DNA of 64,000 nucleotides, taken from Oxytricha trifallax (lineage: Eukaryota; Ciliophora; Spirotrichea; Sporadotrichida; Oxytrichidae). The translations under genes were made by a program, and so were the position numbers. Below the pieces are notes generated by a model that saw nothing but the letters and a program-made list of their open reading frames with translations, did no database searches and had not been told where the DNA came from. Every line of letters begins with the position of its first letter. The stretch's first letter is position 1. Shown in pieces: positions 1 to 9,680 of this stretch. The DNA lies in the NCBI GenBank assembly GCA_000711775.1, contig ARYC01017552.1:1-64000 (forward strand). The letters run 5' to 3'.

Positions 1-64
1 TCATCATAGCATTTGTTATTAGGAGTTGAGGAATTAATTTCGGGGGAAATAATAATTTTAAGCT

Positions 65-105
65 AGCAGCAAAATTTCACCACTCGCTGGTGAAAAAATG
101 CTTCT
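65..105. repeat. 41-bp imperfect hairpin, copy 1
   Basis: An 18-base arm, a 5-base loop (CTCGC) and a matching arm ending TGGTGAAAAAATGCTTCT. A near-identical hairpin with a different loop lies at 4360-4400. The arms are not perfectly symmetric (AAATTT on the left arm against AAAAAAT on the right), and both copies carry the asymmetry the same way round, so they are direct rather than inverted copies. They bracket the methyltransferase/transposase block. Whether they are element ends, recombination sites or a shared regulatory hairpin cannot be decided here. Confidence 0.75.
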
Positions 106-263
106 GTAATTTTTAAGTGATATAAATTCTAGAAAAGAAGAGTTCTTCACCTTTACAAATACTATCACAAAAACAAATATTCAAGTTTTAAATACTCAAA
201 AACTTTAGTCTACTTAAAGAACAGTTTACAGTTAACAATAATAATTTAATTGCAAACCATTCG

Positions 264-1361
264 ATGAATCAGGATAAAATCAAACAACAGCAAAAATAAT
301 TTGAAGAATTGAACAGCATAGCTTATCAAAGGACCAGCTTAAATTTAATAATTCTAATGCAATTATTGCCCAAAACTTTTCAAAAATTTCAAGACTAGAG
401 CAAATCATTGGAGAGGCAAGAACTAATGCAACCATTTTCACAAGATTTAAAGAGCTGAAGAACTCCTAAAGAAACTCGAATGTATAGGATGTCTAGAAAT
501 ATTCGCTAAAAAGGGTAATTGTGAAAAGCATATGACAAATTGTGATCTTGTTGACAAGACTCAAATTCAAGAAAGTTAGTTTTTAATTGAATAAAAGCAG
601 CTTGAGTAATGTAGTTACTAATCCATGAAGATTTTAAAGTATGCCAAAGACCCCAACGTAAGTGAGCTAAAAATTCCAAAATACATCTATGAAGTTAAAG
701 GTGGGCACATTTTGCAAAAAGTGGTACAATTATTTTAAAGAGAACTTAGCTCAAGGAAGACCAATCAAGCTTTGCGTTGATGTTAGAAATGACGACTTTT
801 GGCAAAATTTAAACCGAACAATGCTAAGATTTACAGGAGCACTATTCACTTTAGTTGTTTAAGACAACCCATGGAAAGGTCAAAAATCGCAGCCTTACTA
901 ATATTTGCCAAATCACAGACTAAGATAAATACCTCTAACTTTAGTACAGGAAGATGGAATCATATTCTATTGGACACTTCACAACACTTAAAAACAAGGG
1001 GCCAATTACCTTAAAGAGAATGGCTATTAAATTAAAAAAAACTCTGGTATGGGTCAAACTAACTCCAAATTCAAATTTAATTAACAGTGTTAACCCAGAA
1101 TACTCAATAGAGTATTGCCTCATTGGTGTCAAAGGCTATTTCAATCAGGCATAGTTGGATTAAATTCCAGAAGAAATTTGAGCTAAAAGAACTTCTCATT
1201 CATAAAAACCATAAGAATTCTGGGATGTCGTAGATCAAATATTTAGGGAGGTAATTAAACTAGAAATATTTACAAGATCAGAACCTAATAAGCCTAATAC
1301 AGTTCATGTTGGTAACGAATTTAAAGGAGATAGGGAAATGAAAATTCAATAATTATACTGA
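264..1361 (+). pseudogene. MT-A70 family N6-adenine methyltransferase, decayed copy
   Basis: With TAA/TAG as Gln, the blocks match the MT-A70 family (S-adenosylmethionine-dependent adenine N6-methylation of DNA or RNA). An N-terminal C-x2-C-x12-H-x3-C finger is followed by the catalytic tetrad as DNPW (863-874; family consensus DPPW). Then come a hydrophobic strand ending IIFYWTLHNT, the core WVKLTPNSNL, and EYCLIGVKG. The C-terminus has KLEIFTR and GNEF, as in family members. The copy is broken: frame slips near 700 and in the A-run near 1033, an N-terminal slip near 430, and an in-frame TGA at 1179-1181. The start at 264 is the first ATG. It lies beside a transposase on the opposite strand, which suggests it is cargo of the element. 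Family call fairly sure; function of this copy doubtful. Confidence 0.7.
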
Positions 1362-1595
1362 AAATTAATTAAATCAATAAACTTTAACTTTTTATAATAA
1401 TTTTATTTAATAATTTATTTTAACATAAGCAAGGCTATTTTATTGTTTCAAAATTATTTAAGCCACTCTTACACTTTAATTGAAAATATTAGCATCTTTA
1501 AAATTTCTTACACTATAAGTCTAAGAATTGTTTAAATTCTTAATGTTTTTCTTTCTATTCTTTGAATAAGTATTTTCTTTTTATTGGGCAGGTTA

Positions 1596-2534
1596 TCAAA
1601 TATTCTATAGCAATATTGCTTACTTTGCATATTGTAGGCAGCTGTAATAGCAATTTTTCATCCAAGAAAAATCCCTGCTTTAAATATTTTTTATTAACTC
1701 CTTCATAAATACTTCCTTGTCTGGAGATTAAGTAATGGGGCTCTAGTCTTTTTTAATAACCGCAAAAAGTTTCTCGATAGGGGCCATAGTGAATTAATAG
1801 GGGCCCAAATATAATACAGTGACCGAGTATAATCTTAACTTTTGTAATGTCACGACACTTTTGTGGTAAGTAGCATAATCGAGTAAAAAAACAGTATTCA
1901 TCCTCCATTCCTCAGAGGTTTGGTCTAAGTAATCTATGATTTAGAGTAAAAAGTAAAGGAACGTTGTCGTGTTATTCTTGCCAATGCTCAGGGTATACAT
2001 AATTCTACCATCACTAAATCCTGCTGCAATCATGTTTACTCCATAGTATCTAATTAATTAATCGCTATAGTTTCTGGTCCCCTTCATACTCCAGGCTTTT
2101 CTCAAATAGCTTTAGCTTTACATGCTACTCTCATCAACATTTATAATTAGCTTGTTTTAGTTCATGAAGTTTACATAATAGTTTGCTGCAATTTGTCTTT
2201 GTTTCAAACATTCGAAACTGTTTGATCTTTTGTCAATGTGATATACCTTCTTGTAAGTAAGTCCAATATTGTCTCTAACAATATTTCTAATCCTTACTAA
2301 TGGTACTTATTAGTTGAGGATCAAGTAGTCATGAATTTATTTGGCTGACATTATTTATTTAGAGCTTTGTTACATTGAACGAATAGCATTTTTTATTAGT
2401 TTAATTTGGTATTTTTTCTCATGTTGATTGGTTTTAAACTTTAAATTGTTTTAATCCCTCAACTTCTAATAGCTCAGTTAACTTTGGATATATTAATTTT
2501 GAATTTCTTAATTAATTGCTTTTTGTGCATCCAT
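1596..2534 (-). CDS. DD34E transposase (IS630/Tc1-mariner superfamily)
   Basis: A single uninterrupted frame of 312 residues under the ciliate code, from ATG at 2534 to TGA at 1596. The catalytic triad is visible: Asp134 in VDESS, Asp219 in LLDYATYHKS, and Glu254 in MAPIEKLFAVIK. There are 34 residues between the last two, as in Tc1/mariner and IS630 enzymes. The N-terminal 110 residues are Gln-rich and basic and probably hold the DNA-binding helices. Such enzymes cut and join transposon ends; in Oxytricha related TBE transposases also act in germline DNA elimination (established for that genus, inferred here). It is intact while the neighbouring methyltransferase is not, so it may be under selection or recently active. 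Confidence 0.88.
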
Positions 2535-2694
2535 GTTTATGATACAGATTTCTGATAAGCTTACAAACACATGACCAACATTGGGTGGATGAGCATTATT
2601 TTTTGGAAAATTCAAAGCACTATAATTAATTTAGGGGGTAAAAAAAATAAATTAATTATCTTACTTTATGCTCATCTTCTTGAGGTAGAATTTC

Positions 2695-3183
2695 TCAATC
2701 AATGTTAAATAGGGGACTCATAATTGTAACTTTTTCTTTCTTGTGAGACTTTTTTTATTTGCCATTAAGGATCCTACTTTAGCTAATTTTATCTATTAGT
2801 AATAAGGAGGCACTAATCTAATCCTCGCTTAAAGCACTCTATTATTTATCATCCCCATCTCCAGTATATATAAGTTTACGGGGATCAATGATTTAGGTGC
2901 TAAAGATTTTGTTTTCAATATTTTATAAGACTTTTGCTTCTAACTTTAGAACGTGAGACTTTGTTAGAGAAATCAGCTATTAGTCAAATATCTCATAGTT
3001 GCCTGGGGCCATCAAACAAGTTGTTTTGCAGTATACTAATTCATCTTATGAATTATCATTGTCATCAATATTTTATTCTTGAAGTTCATCGTCCTCCTCT
3101 GATGATGATCTCCGCCAATTACCTTGATGCAAAAAGTCTCTGATGTCTGATTATTTAGAATTTTATAGATTTTTCTTCTCCAT
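2695..3183 (-). CDS. Small acidic protein of the mobile element
   Basis: An intact frame of 162 residues (ATG at 3183, TGA at 2695) under the ciliate code, lying 160 bases upstream of the transposase start on the same strand. A Ser/Glu/Asp-rich stretch (RSSSEEDDE) follows the N-terminus, and a Lys-rich tail (KQKKSHKKEK) lies near the C-terminus. Near the start QSDIRDFL resembles a PCNA-interacting box, but this is weak. No known domain recognised. The shared strand and the short gap suggest it belongs to the same element as the transposase. Confidence 0.6.
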
Positions 3184-3539
3184 AGTTTCTTTTGATTTCT
3201 ATTAAGTTTATTTTATAGTTTTTACTATATAGAATAATCATTGTGTGGTTAAAGTAAATAAAGTTATAAGTTTAATGAAAAGTCTAACAAATTATAACAA
3301 AATATAAAATTAAACAACTCTACTATTAATTTTTATATTTATTAAAAGTATCAATATTTAATAAGACAACATGAACAACAATTTGCAAGGTGTCCATGTG
3401 AGTGAGGTTAGATAAAAAATAAGTTAAAAAAGAGCTATATGACTTCCTCACATAAGAGTGTGGGCCTACCTGCCAAAACTCAATTGCTCAAATATATACT
3501 TTTTCCGGAGTATTCTCACAGGGTAGAAAGAGGTACTAT

Positions 3540-4195
3540 AAATTGTTAGACTTTGTTATAGTTTTTGAAAAGAAGCGATGTGATACTGTCTACAATACCC
3601 TAGATTGAAGGACTCACAGCCGATGACTTTCTCTCTTATGCTGAAGACAAACCTTCAATATTGAAATTCATGCCTGATTAAATGGACTGGCACCATTTGG
3701 ACAAAAAGTGGATCACAAACATTCTACTGACTCTAGACACAGAAGGACAATCATATGAAATAGAGAGCTAAGGAATAGAGAAGAGTTAGGCTAGATAACT
3801 CATAGAACAACATCGTACACATGAAGCCTTAATTCTTGGACGCCCTCAACAATTCAATAAGTTACAGTGGTAAGTTCAATTTCAAATTATACTCCCATAT
3901 AGTTAATAAGGGACGATCAGCTTTCTTATTGAAGCAGAGCACAAAGAGGAAATCTAGACAAGTGGACTAGGAAGAACAGAAGTCTGGCCAACACATTGGC
4001 TCAAAATCAAAACATAAATTTATGGAATAAAATCAACGAGTCAGGGATGAAATGAATGATTTAAGGGATCAAATTGACGAACTTGTAAATTATAAATAGC
4101 TCGTCATGCAACTCCACGATGGTGGGGTAATTTATTAAGAGGGCAACCTTTTAAACCAGTAACCTATTCAATAGAATAATAATTTTATGATTTGA
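3540..4195 (+). CDS. Basic/coiled-coil ORF of the mobile element
   Basis: The clean part runs from ATG 3755 to TGA 4193-4195 (146 residues). It has a basic patch (KQSTKRKSRQ) followed by a heptad-like coiled coil (RVRDEMNDLRDQIDELVNYK). Another open stretch in a shifted frame, about 3540-3750 (TADDFLSYAED, DWHHLDKKWI), probably belongs to the same protein. Joined, this would be about 220 residues. The combined size is close to the roughly 22-kDa ORF known from TBE elements, but I see no sequence proof of homology. Not otherwise recognised. Confidence 0.5.
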
Positions 4196-4359
4196 GTGTT
4201 ATTGCTTTTAAAGTTAAAAGACATTTTAAACCAGTTGAAATTAATTAACTTAATAACTAAAGCTTTTAATTTTACACAACAGCTTTTATAACTTTAATGC
4301 TTAAAATATTTATCAATATAAAAAAGTCTTGTAGCTGATTTTATTTTCAATCCAAATTA

Positions 4360-4400
4360 AGAAGCAAAATTTCACCATGGGATGGTGAAAAAATGCTTCT
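4360..4400. repeat. 41-bp imperfect hairpin, copy 2
   Basis: Same hairpin as at 65-105, with loop TGGGA in place of CTCGC. The loops differ and the stems are conserved, which is what selection on the stem would give. It separates the methyltransferase/transposase block from the long coiled-coil ORF that starts at 4945. Confidence 0.75.
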
Positions 4401-4944
4401 AGAAAATTTTCTTGATAATTTGGAAATTAGATAAAGTTTGAAAACGAGAGACTATAGAGGCATAGCAAGCTTGACATAAAGAAGATTTTACAAGTACTTT
4501 AAGTAGTTTCTGGGGTTTTTAGGAGGTATTTTTGAAATGCAATTGAAAATTTGTTTAGCATTTATTTGAAAGTATAATGAAAAACCTTAAAAAATCATAT
4601 AAAAAACACTGGTCAAGTTTACTAGAGTTTATTGTAATGTCGTTTAAGCTAACTTTAACTACATGTTGTAACTTAGTTTTTTTAATATAAAATAAATTGT
4701 TAGAGTTTGTAATAGGAGATCATAGTTTGTTAGATTTTAGTAGATTTTTAAATAAATAAATAAACAAACAAAATAATTGATAAACTTAAAATAGCAGTCT
4801 TAGATTAGTAACAATAAAAGTCTCCTTAATATAGATTACTAAAAATAAGGAATAGGGAATAACTTAATGCTTAGCTAGTACTAAATAAAGCAGCATCAAA
4901 GATTATTTAAGCAGTCCATAAATTTAAGTAATAAAATTCAAGGA

Positions 4945-6354
4945 ATGGGCAAAACTTCTAAATCCAAATAAAAAAAAAAACTTGAATCTCCCTTGTTTGA
5001 AGTTTCATAAGATGATAACTCTGGCTACACTGCCGACTTTTTCAATGAAGAGTAGCTCCAGGAACTGAAACAGTAAGAGTCAAAGCAGAAGATATTGGAG
5101 CATTTAAAGAAGCAAGGTATGTTAGGAAAATAAACCTACAAGGATGTTAAAATATAGCTAAGGAAGAAGTTTGGGCCATATACAATTAATATACATAAAA
5201 ACTGGCTTGTCGCTACCCTCAACTCAAGAAAGGCTGATAGCAAGTTATCTACTCCAGCAAATAAAAAGAAGACAAATATCAAAAAGAAATTTACAAAGAT
5301 GACCCCAATTTAGGGGGGTCAGAATAATGATGATACTTCAAATAAAAGTTTAACTTCCTTAACTTCGTCAAAGAATGAAAACTAGACCAATACCATTGGA
5401 ATAGACATGCAGTCTCTGCAGTCTGACTTTAAAAATACGGAATCAGAATTATCACAGTTATAAAGCGATACAAAATTTCCTGAGCTTAATTAAATTGAAG
5501 AATTAATAGAGAAAAAGTTTGGGGAACTTACTTCGAAAGCCCGGGAAGAGTTAAATTAGCGTTTGCTATAATAGGTACCAGATGTTCTAAAAACTCCACT
5601 ATTCTCAAAACTGACAGATCAAATTCAGGAAGCTGTGGGCAAAGTGACCATGTTGGAATCCTAAATCAATGTTGTTGACTTATAGGAAATATCAAGATAG
5701 GTTGCAGATGGTAAAGATGAGATATAGTAGACATTTTAGTTATTGGTTGACGATATAAAAAAGGTAGCTCCGACTCTAGGTGTAGTAACATAAGAATCAT
5801 TAGCTAGAAACGTCAGAAGAATCAATGAACAGTTTGTTGAGATGCATAAAATATTATAGGACTCGTCTTTAGGCTTTTTATAAACAAAAGAATAGTTATA
5901 AACTATGACAAATTAGAATAGAGAATAAGTAAATGGGCTAGAAAAAACAGTTAGGGATATTGAGAAAAAATTGAAATGCGTGGTTGACACATTTAATGAC
6001 ACAATTGAAGAACTGCAAGGACAATATAACTAAAAACATGAATTTAATCCATGAAAGTATCAAAACAGTTAGTACTCGAGTGAACAATTTCGAAAGGCAC
6101 ATGTTGAAGTAAAAAGAATAAAAAATTATTCCGGTGTAATTGCAACAATCACAATCAAAGTCAATGCCCTAACTTTATTAAGAACAAGCAATTAGTTCAA
6201 ATATTTTAAATACTAACATTAACATTCAAGACACAATAATGAAATACAACTAACATGATCCCAGAATTAAGTTTATTAAAATTGGGAATAAAAAGTACCT
6301 GCATGACACAAACACCAAGCATATTATTCTGATTGAAGATGAAGTTGACTAATG
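4945..6354 (+). CDS. Long coiled-coil protein, unrecognised
   Basis: An open frame of 369 residues from ATG 4945 to TGA 6052-6054. It starts with a Lys-rich tract (MGKTSKSKQKKK) and is mostly Gln/Glu/Lys-rich helix with heptad spacing. One base added or lost in the A-run near 6032 opens a further roughly 100 residues that end at TGA near 6354 with HIILIEDEVD. The full product would be about 465 residues (around 53 kDa). It reads toward the telomere-like tract at 6436, so it may be the terminal gene of a mobile element. No enzymatic motif seen. Confidence 0.6.
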
Positions 6355-6435
6355 AAGCTTCATAATGAATATTAATTATTGACTTATATTATACTTGTTT
6401 ACATTATAACTCATGATACTATGATGATGAGATGA

Positions 6436-6450
6436 CGATGGGGTTTTGGG
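6436..6450. repeat. Telomere-like tract G4T4G4T3
   Basis: Two units of the hypotrich telomere repeat (GGGGTTTT) followed by ATTATT. TBE-type transposons of Oxytricha carry such repeats at their ends, oriented as here for a right end. It lies 82 bases past the stop of the coiled-coil ORF. The next bases inward show no similarity to the other candidate terminus at 18179, so a short chance tract remains possible. Confidence 0.5.
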
Positions 6451-6571
6451 GTTTATTATTGTCTTTTAATTCACTCTCATTTAATGCAAATTCCTTTATT
6501 GAAAATAACATGCAAACCTCTTATTAAAATATTGCTTATATTAAAATAAAAATTTATAATTCTACCTTTCA

Positions 6572-8763
6572 TCAATATTACCTTTAAGTTTTTAAGATAC
6601 TGCCTGTATTCATTGAAGAAGCAGCATCTTGTGTAGTAGTATCCTTCTCTTAATTGAACACTAAGGAATCTCTATTTTTATTATTAATTAATCCATAGTT
6701 TTTGTAACTTTATATGTAGTTTTTACCATATTTGTCAATAACAACTAGGCTATTTTATACACTCATTTTATTGTTGCTGCTCTATAGCTATTGATGACTC
6801 TCTTATTGTGTGATAATAGTTCGATCACTCTCTAAGTCAAAATGTTAATCATCATTTATATTAAGATTTTCTGTGCTGACCACAAAACTATGTGATACTT
6901 GCTATCTATGAGTGAAATTACCCTACCCATTCTCTTACGATTAGAGCAACCTACTTTCCATCTAAAGAATTTATCAAGGCCCTACTCTACTGATGCCTTA
7001 CGATTATGCAGCATTATTCAAATTTAGGTTTTAAACTTATTTTAGGCCGTTCATTTGTTCATTGACAGTGTTTTTTAGCTCAATAGATCTCCTCATGTAG
7101 TCTTCTTTGGTTAAAGTATCCTAATCTGAAAGCTTTTTCTTTTAATTTTTTGATTTTTATTGGATTTCTTTACTCTTATCAAATCATTAATTTATCAATT
7201 AATTATGTGAATTTAGTCCAATTAAATATAGGGCTAATTTCATAAAGAAAGTATTTTATGAATAATCATTAAGATTTATAGAATTAACCTGATTAATCTT
7301 CACTTTAGTGATTTCTTCATTTTTTTCTCGTTGCCTAAATAATAAGAATTAGATAATTACTTGACTTCCACTTACTAATGCTATTAGAGGAAATAAATTT
7401 TATTTCAGAATTCAATATTAAGTTGTTTTTTTTAATTTGAAGAACCAAGAATTTAAAAATTCTTTATTTTCTTTTTTTTGCAATAATCTTGATAATGCTT
7501 TTATTTCTTTATTTGCATTTCTTAATCAATTGATACTCGCATTGACTGACTTTGCAGAGGATTTTAATATATCGATCGAGATCTCAGTGAGTTAATATCA
7601 TTTTAAGCATTTTATTTTAAAGTTATGATAAGTTAAATGTGTAAATCTTAAGTGAATTGCAATAGACCCTGCAAGCTATGATTGACAAAAAAGCTTTCTC
7701 TTCCTCCACTATACTATTCCTTACTTTTGCTCATGAGGTCTATAAAATATTATTAACAAAATTATCGTACTTACTCTTCTTTATAATGGCATCTTTAGAT
7801 TTCTTAGCTTTTCTCATTGGTTGCTATATATCTTAGTTGTAGTGGTTTCTATTGCTAAGCTCAGACTTAACCCCTGCATTATTTATAGCACTATTTCCTC
7901 CATTCATCATCTGTTCATATCTTGCTTTAAATAAATGTATCATGTTTAATTGTGTATCTTGTGATGCTATTACCTCTACTATGGGAAGATCTTTATTAAT
8001 GATTGTTATTAATATTTGCTGAAGCTGCTGCCAATTCAGAATCGTAAACCAATTAATTCTCAACATAAATGTATCCATTATTTTATCCACCCACAAAATT
8101 GCCGAAGTAGTTTTATGACATCTTAGCAGGGCATGCATTATTATATTTTCAATTGAAAAATTAAAATTAACTGATTTTAATGAGCTTTATTTGTAAATAA
8201 AATTAAATAAATGCCTTCCTCCTTTTGATATCAAAACTCTTCTGTACATTATAACATAAAGGTCCTAGAGTCTCAGGTGTTTTCTTTGCTAGAACTTTAT
8301 AATCTGGAAATCTATCACCCTAAGCAATTCTTGAAGGATTTTAATATTGATAAAAACTTAAATTTTGCTTATTTTTTCTCATGTAAAGCATGTTATTGAT
8401 GCTAAATTGCTAATTGTCATTATTGACTCTGTTTACTTGTGATTTTTACTTCTTCATCGATTGTCTATTACTAAGCTACTGTGAATTTTATTGATTATTG
8501 GATGATAACCTATTTGTAGCAGCGGACATTAATCTATTCTGATAATTATTTGCAGAGTACTAGTAGTGATTATTACTGAAACTTTGTGATAACTTGTATT
8601 TAATGTGATCAGAGGGAGTATAATCTAATCGACTGCCATTGTTTGTCACCTAAAATTTAATAAAAATTTAGTTTTATAGGAAAATAAAGTGAGTTACAAT
8701 GACATCGTGGTAGCCAGGAAACCTCTCTTTGGGAGACCTAAACATTAGCAAAGTTGGCCTCAT
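6572..8763 (-). CDS. Q/N-rich protein in several MDSs, unrecognised
   Basis: Coding is clear under the ciliate code from ATG 8763 (MRPTLLMFRSPKERFPGYHD) to TGA 6572. Pieces in order: the N-terminus; a GT-AG intron ending near 8651; a block with DRFPDYKVLAKKTPETLGP; an IES at 8137-8214; a block with FGNFVGGQNNGYIYVENQ; a 43-bp GTAAGT...TATAG intron near 7730; a basic helical block (NDINSLRSRSIYQ); and, after an IES at 6956-6991, a Ser/Asn/Gln-rich tail. One apparent frame slip lies around 7930-8000. Low complexity and basic overall; no catalytic motif. Resembles the many disordered ciliate proteins of unknown role. Confidence 0.65.
6956..6991. other. 36-bp IES, pointer CTACT
   Basis: Direct repeats CTACT at 6951-6955 and 6987-6991 flank an insert that puts a TGA in frame. 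Removing 36 bp joins ...GGC ATC AGT AGG TTG CTC... on the minus strand and reopens the frame to the stop at 6572. A second overlapping copy of the repeat (6982-6986) gives the wrong frame. Confidence 0.65.
8137..8214. other. 78-bp IES, pointer ATGC
   Basis: ATGC occurs at 8133-8136 and 8211-8214. The insert lacks GT-AG ends, is strongly AT-rich and carries stops. Excision between the repeats joins the codons for RRKA to CPAKMSQNYF on the minus strand in frame, so it is an IES rather than an intron. Confidence 0.75.
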
Positions 8764-9132
8764 TGTTTTATTAAAAATACTAATTAAAAATCTTCAAAAA
8801 AGATTTTAATCATAAATAAATTGCATTAAATAGCAATATCTAGGTTTTATATTTATTATAAATAGTTAATCACATTTATGAGTAAAATAAATGTAAATGT
8901 TGGAATGGTGTATATTAAATAGGAATTACCAAAAACCTTAATTTAAAGGAGAATTTTAGTGATTAATTTAATTAGTCGTATAAAGAATAAATATTATTAT
9001 ATATTTTTAAAATTTACCCCTTTCCCTTAATATTGCATATTCGATAAGAAGCTAAAGGTATTTCCCATTTTTGCATATCTCTACAAGACCACTCCTATAT
9101 AAAGTAATATGTAACAAGGAATGTCGGAGAAA
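8764..9132. other. Intergenic, no gene seen
   Basis: AT-rich spacer between the Q/N-rich gene and the tRNA. Nothing coding is apparent on either strand under the ciliate code. Confidence 0.6.
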
Positions 9133-9205
9133 GCCCGTCTAGCTCAGTCGGTAGAGCGCTTGGCTCTTAACCAAGTGGTCGAGGGTTCGAGCCCCTCGGT
9201 GGGCG
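9133..9205 (+). tRNA. tRNA-Lys (CUU)
   Basis: A complete 73-nt cloverleaf. The acceptor GCCCGTC pairs with GGTGGGC with two G-U pairs, plus discriminator G; the D arm is AGCTCAGTCGGTAGAGC. The anticodon stem CTTGG/CCAAG carries loop CTCTTAA with anticodon CTT at 9166-9168. The T arm has GGTTCGAGCCC. No intron and no encoded CCA. A T-run follows at about 9213 and could end polymerase III transcription. It is the only GC-rich island nearby. Confidence 0.97.
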
Positions 9206-9680
9206 TCCAAATTTTGTTTTCTAGCAATTTCACTTTTATTTTAACAATTAAACAATATTCGCGTATTAATAAGAATCACTCCTGAATATGAAAGAGATGC
9301 ACAGAGATGAGATAAAAGCAAACTGATATATTATAAGATCAAACTTAAATTTTTACATCATACCGTGCAATATTAATTATTACTTTTAAATATAAAGCTT
9401 TCAATTGTGTATTATTTATATTTCAGACTTCATACCATTAAAGGAAAATCAATAGAACCTATATAAATAACAATCCATCTAACCGTATCTTAAAAGAAAG
9501 CCTATTGATTTTGAAGAGAGTGGATATATTTGATTAAATTGTGCGGAATAAATATCTCACAGAATAGTTTTTATTATTTTAACAGATACTTTTTAATTTA
9601 TTTACACTTTCTATAGTTAAATTATATATCACTTAAATTAATCTCAATTACTAAAATATAATAATCAAATTAAAAACAAA
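9206..9680. other. Intergenic, no gene seen
   Basis: AT-rich spacer between the tRNA and the coiled-coil gene. No coding stretch supported. Confidence 0.55.

Noticed and set aside
2934-3143. 69-codon plus-strand ORF
   Set aside because: Antisense shadow of the acidic ORF at 2695-3183.
65-4400. Hairpins as ordinary terminal inverted repeats of a transposon
   Set aside because: The internal asymmetry of the two copies is in the same orientation, so they are direct repeats.
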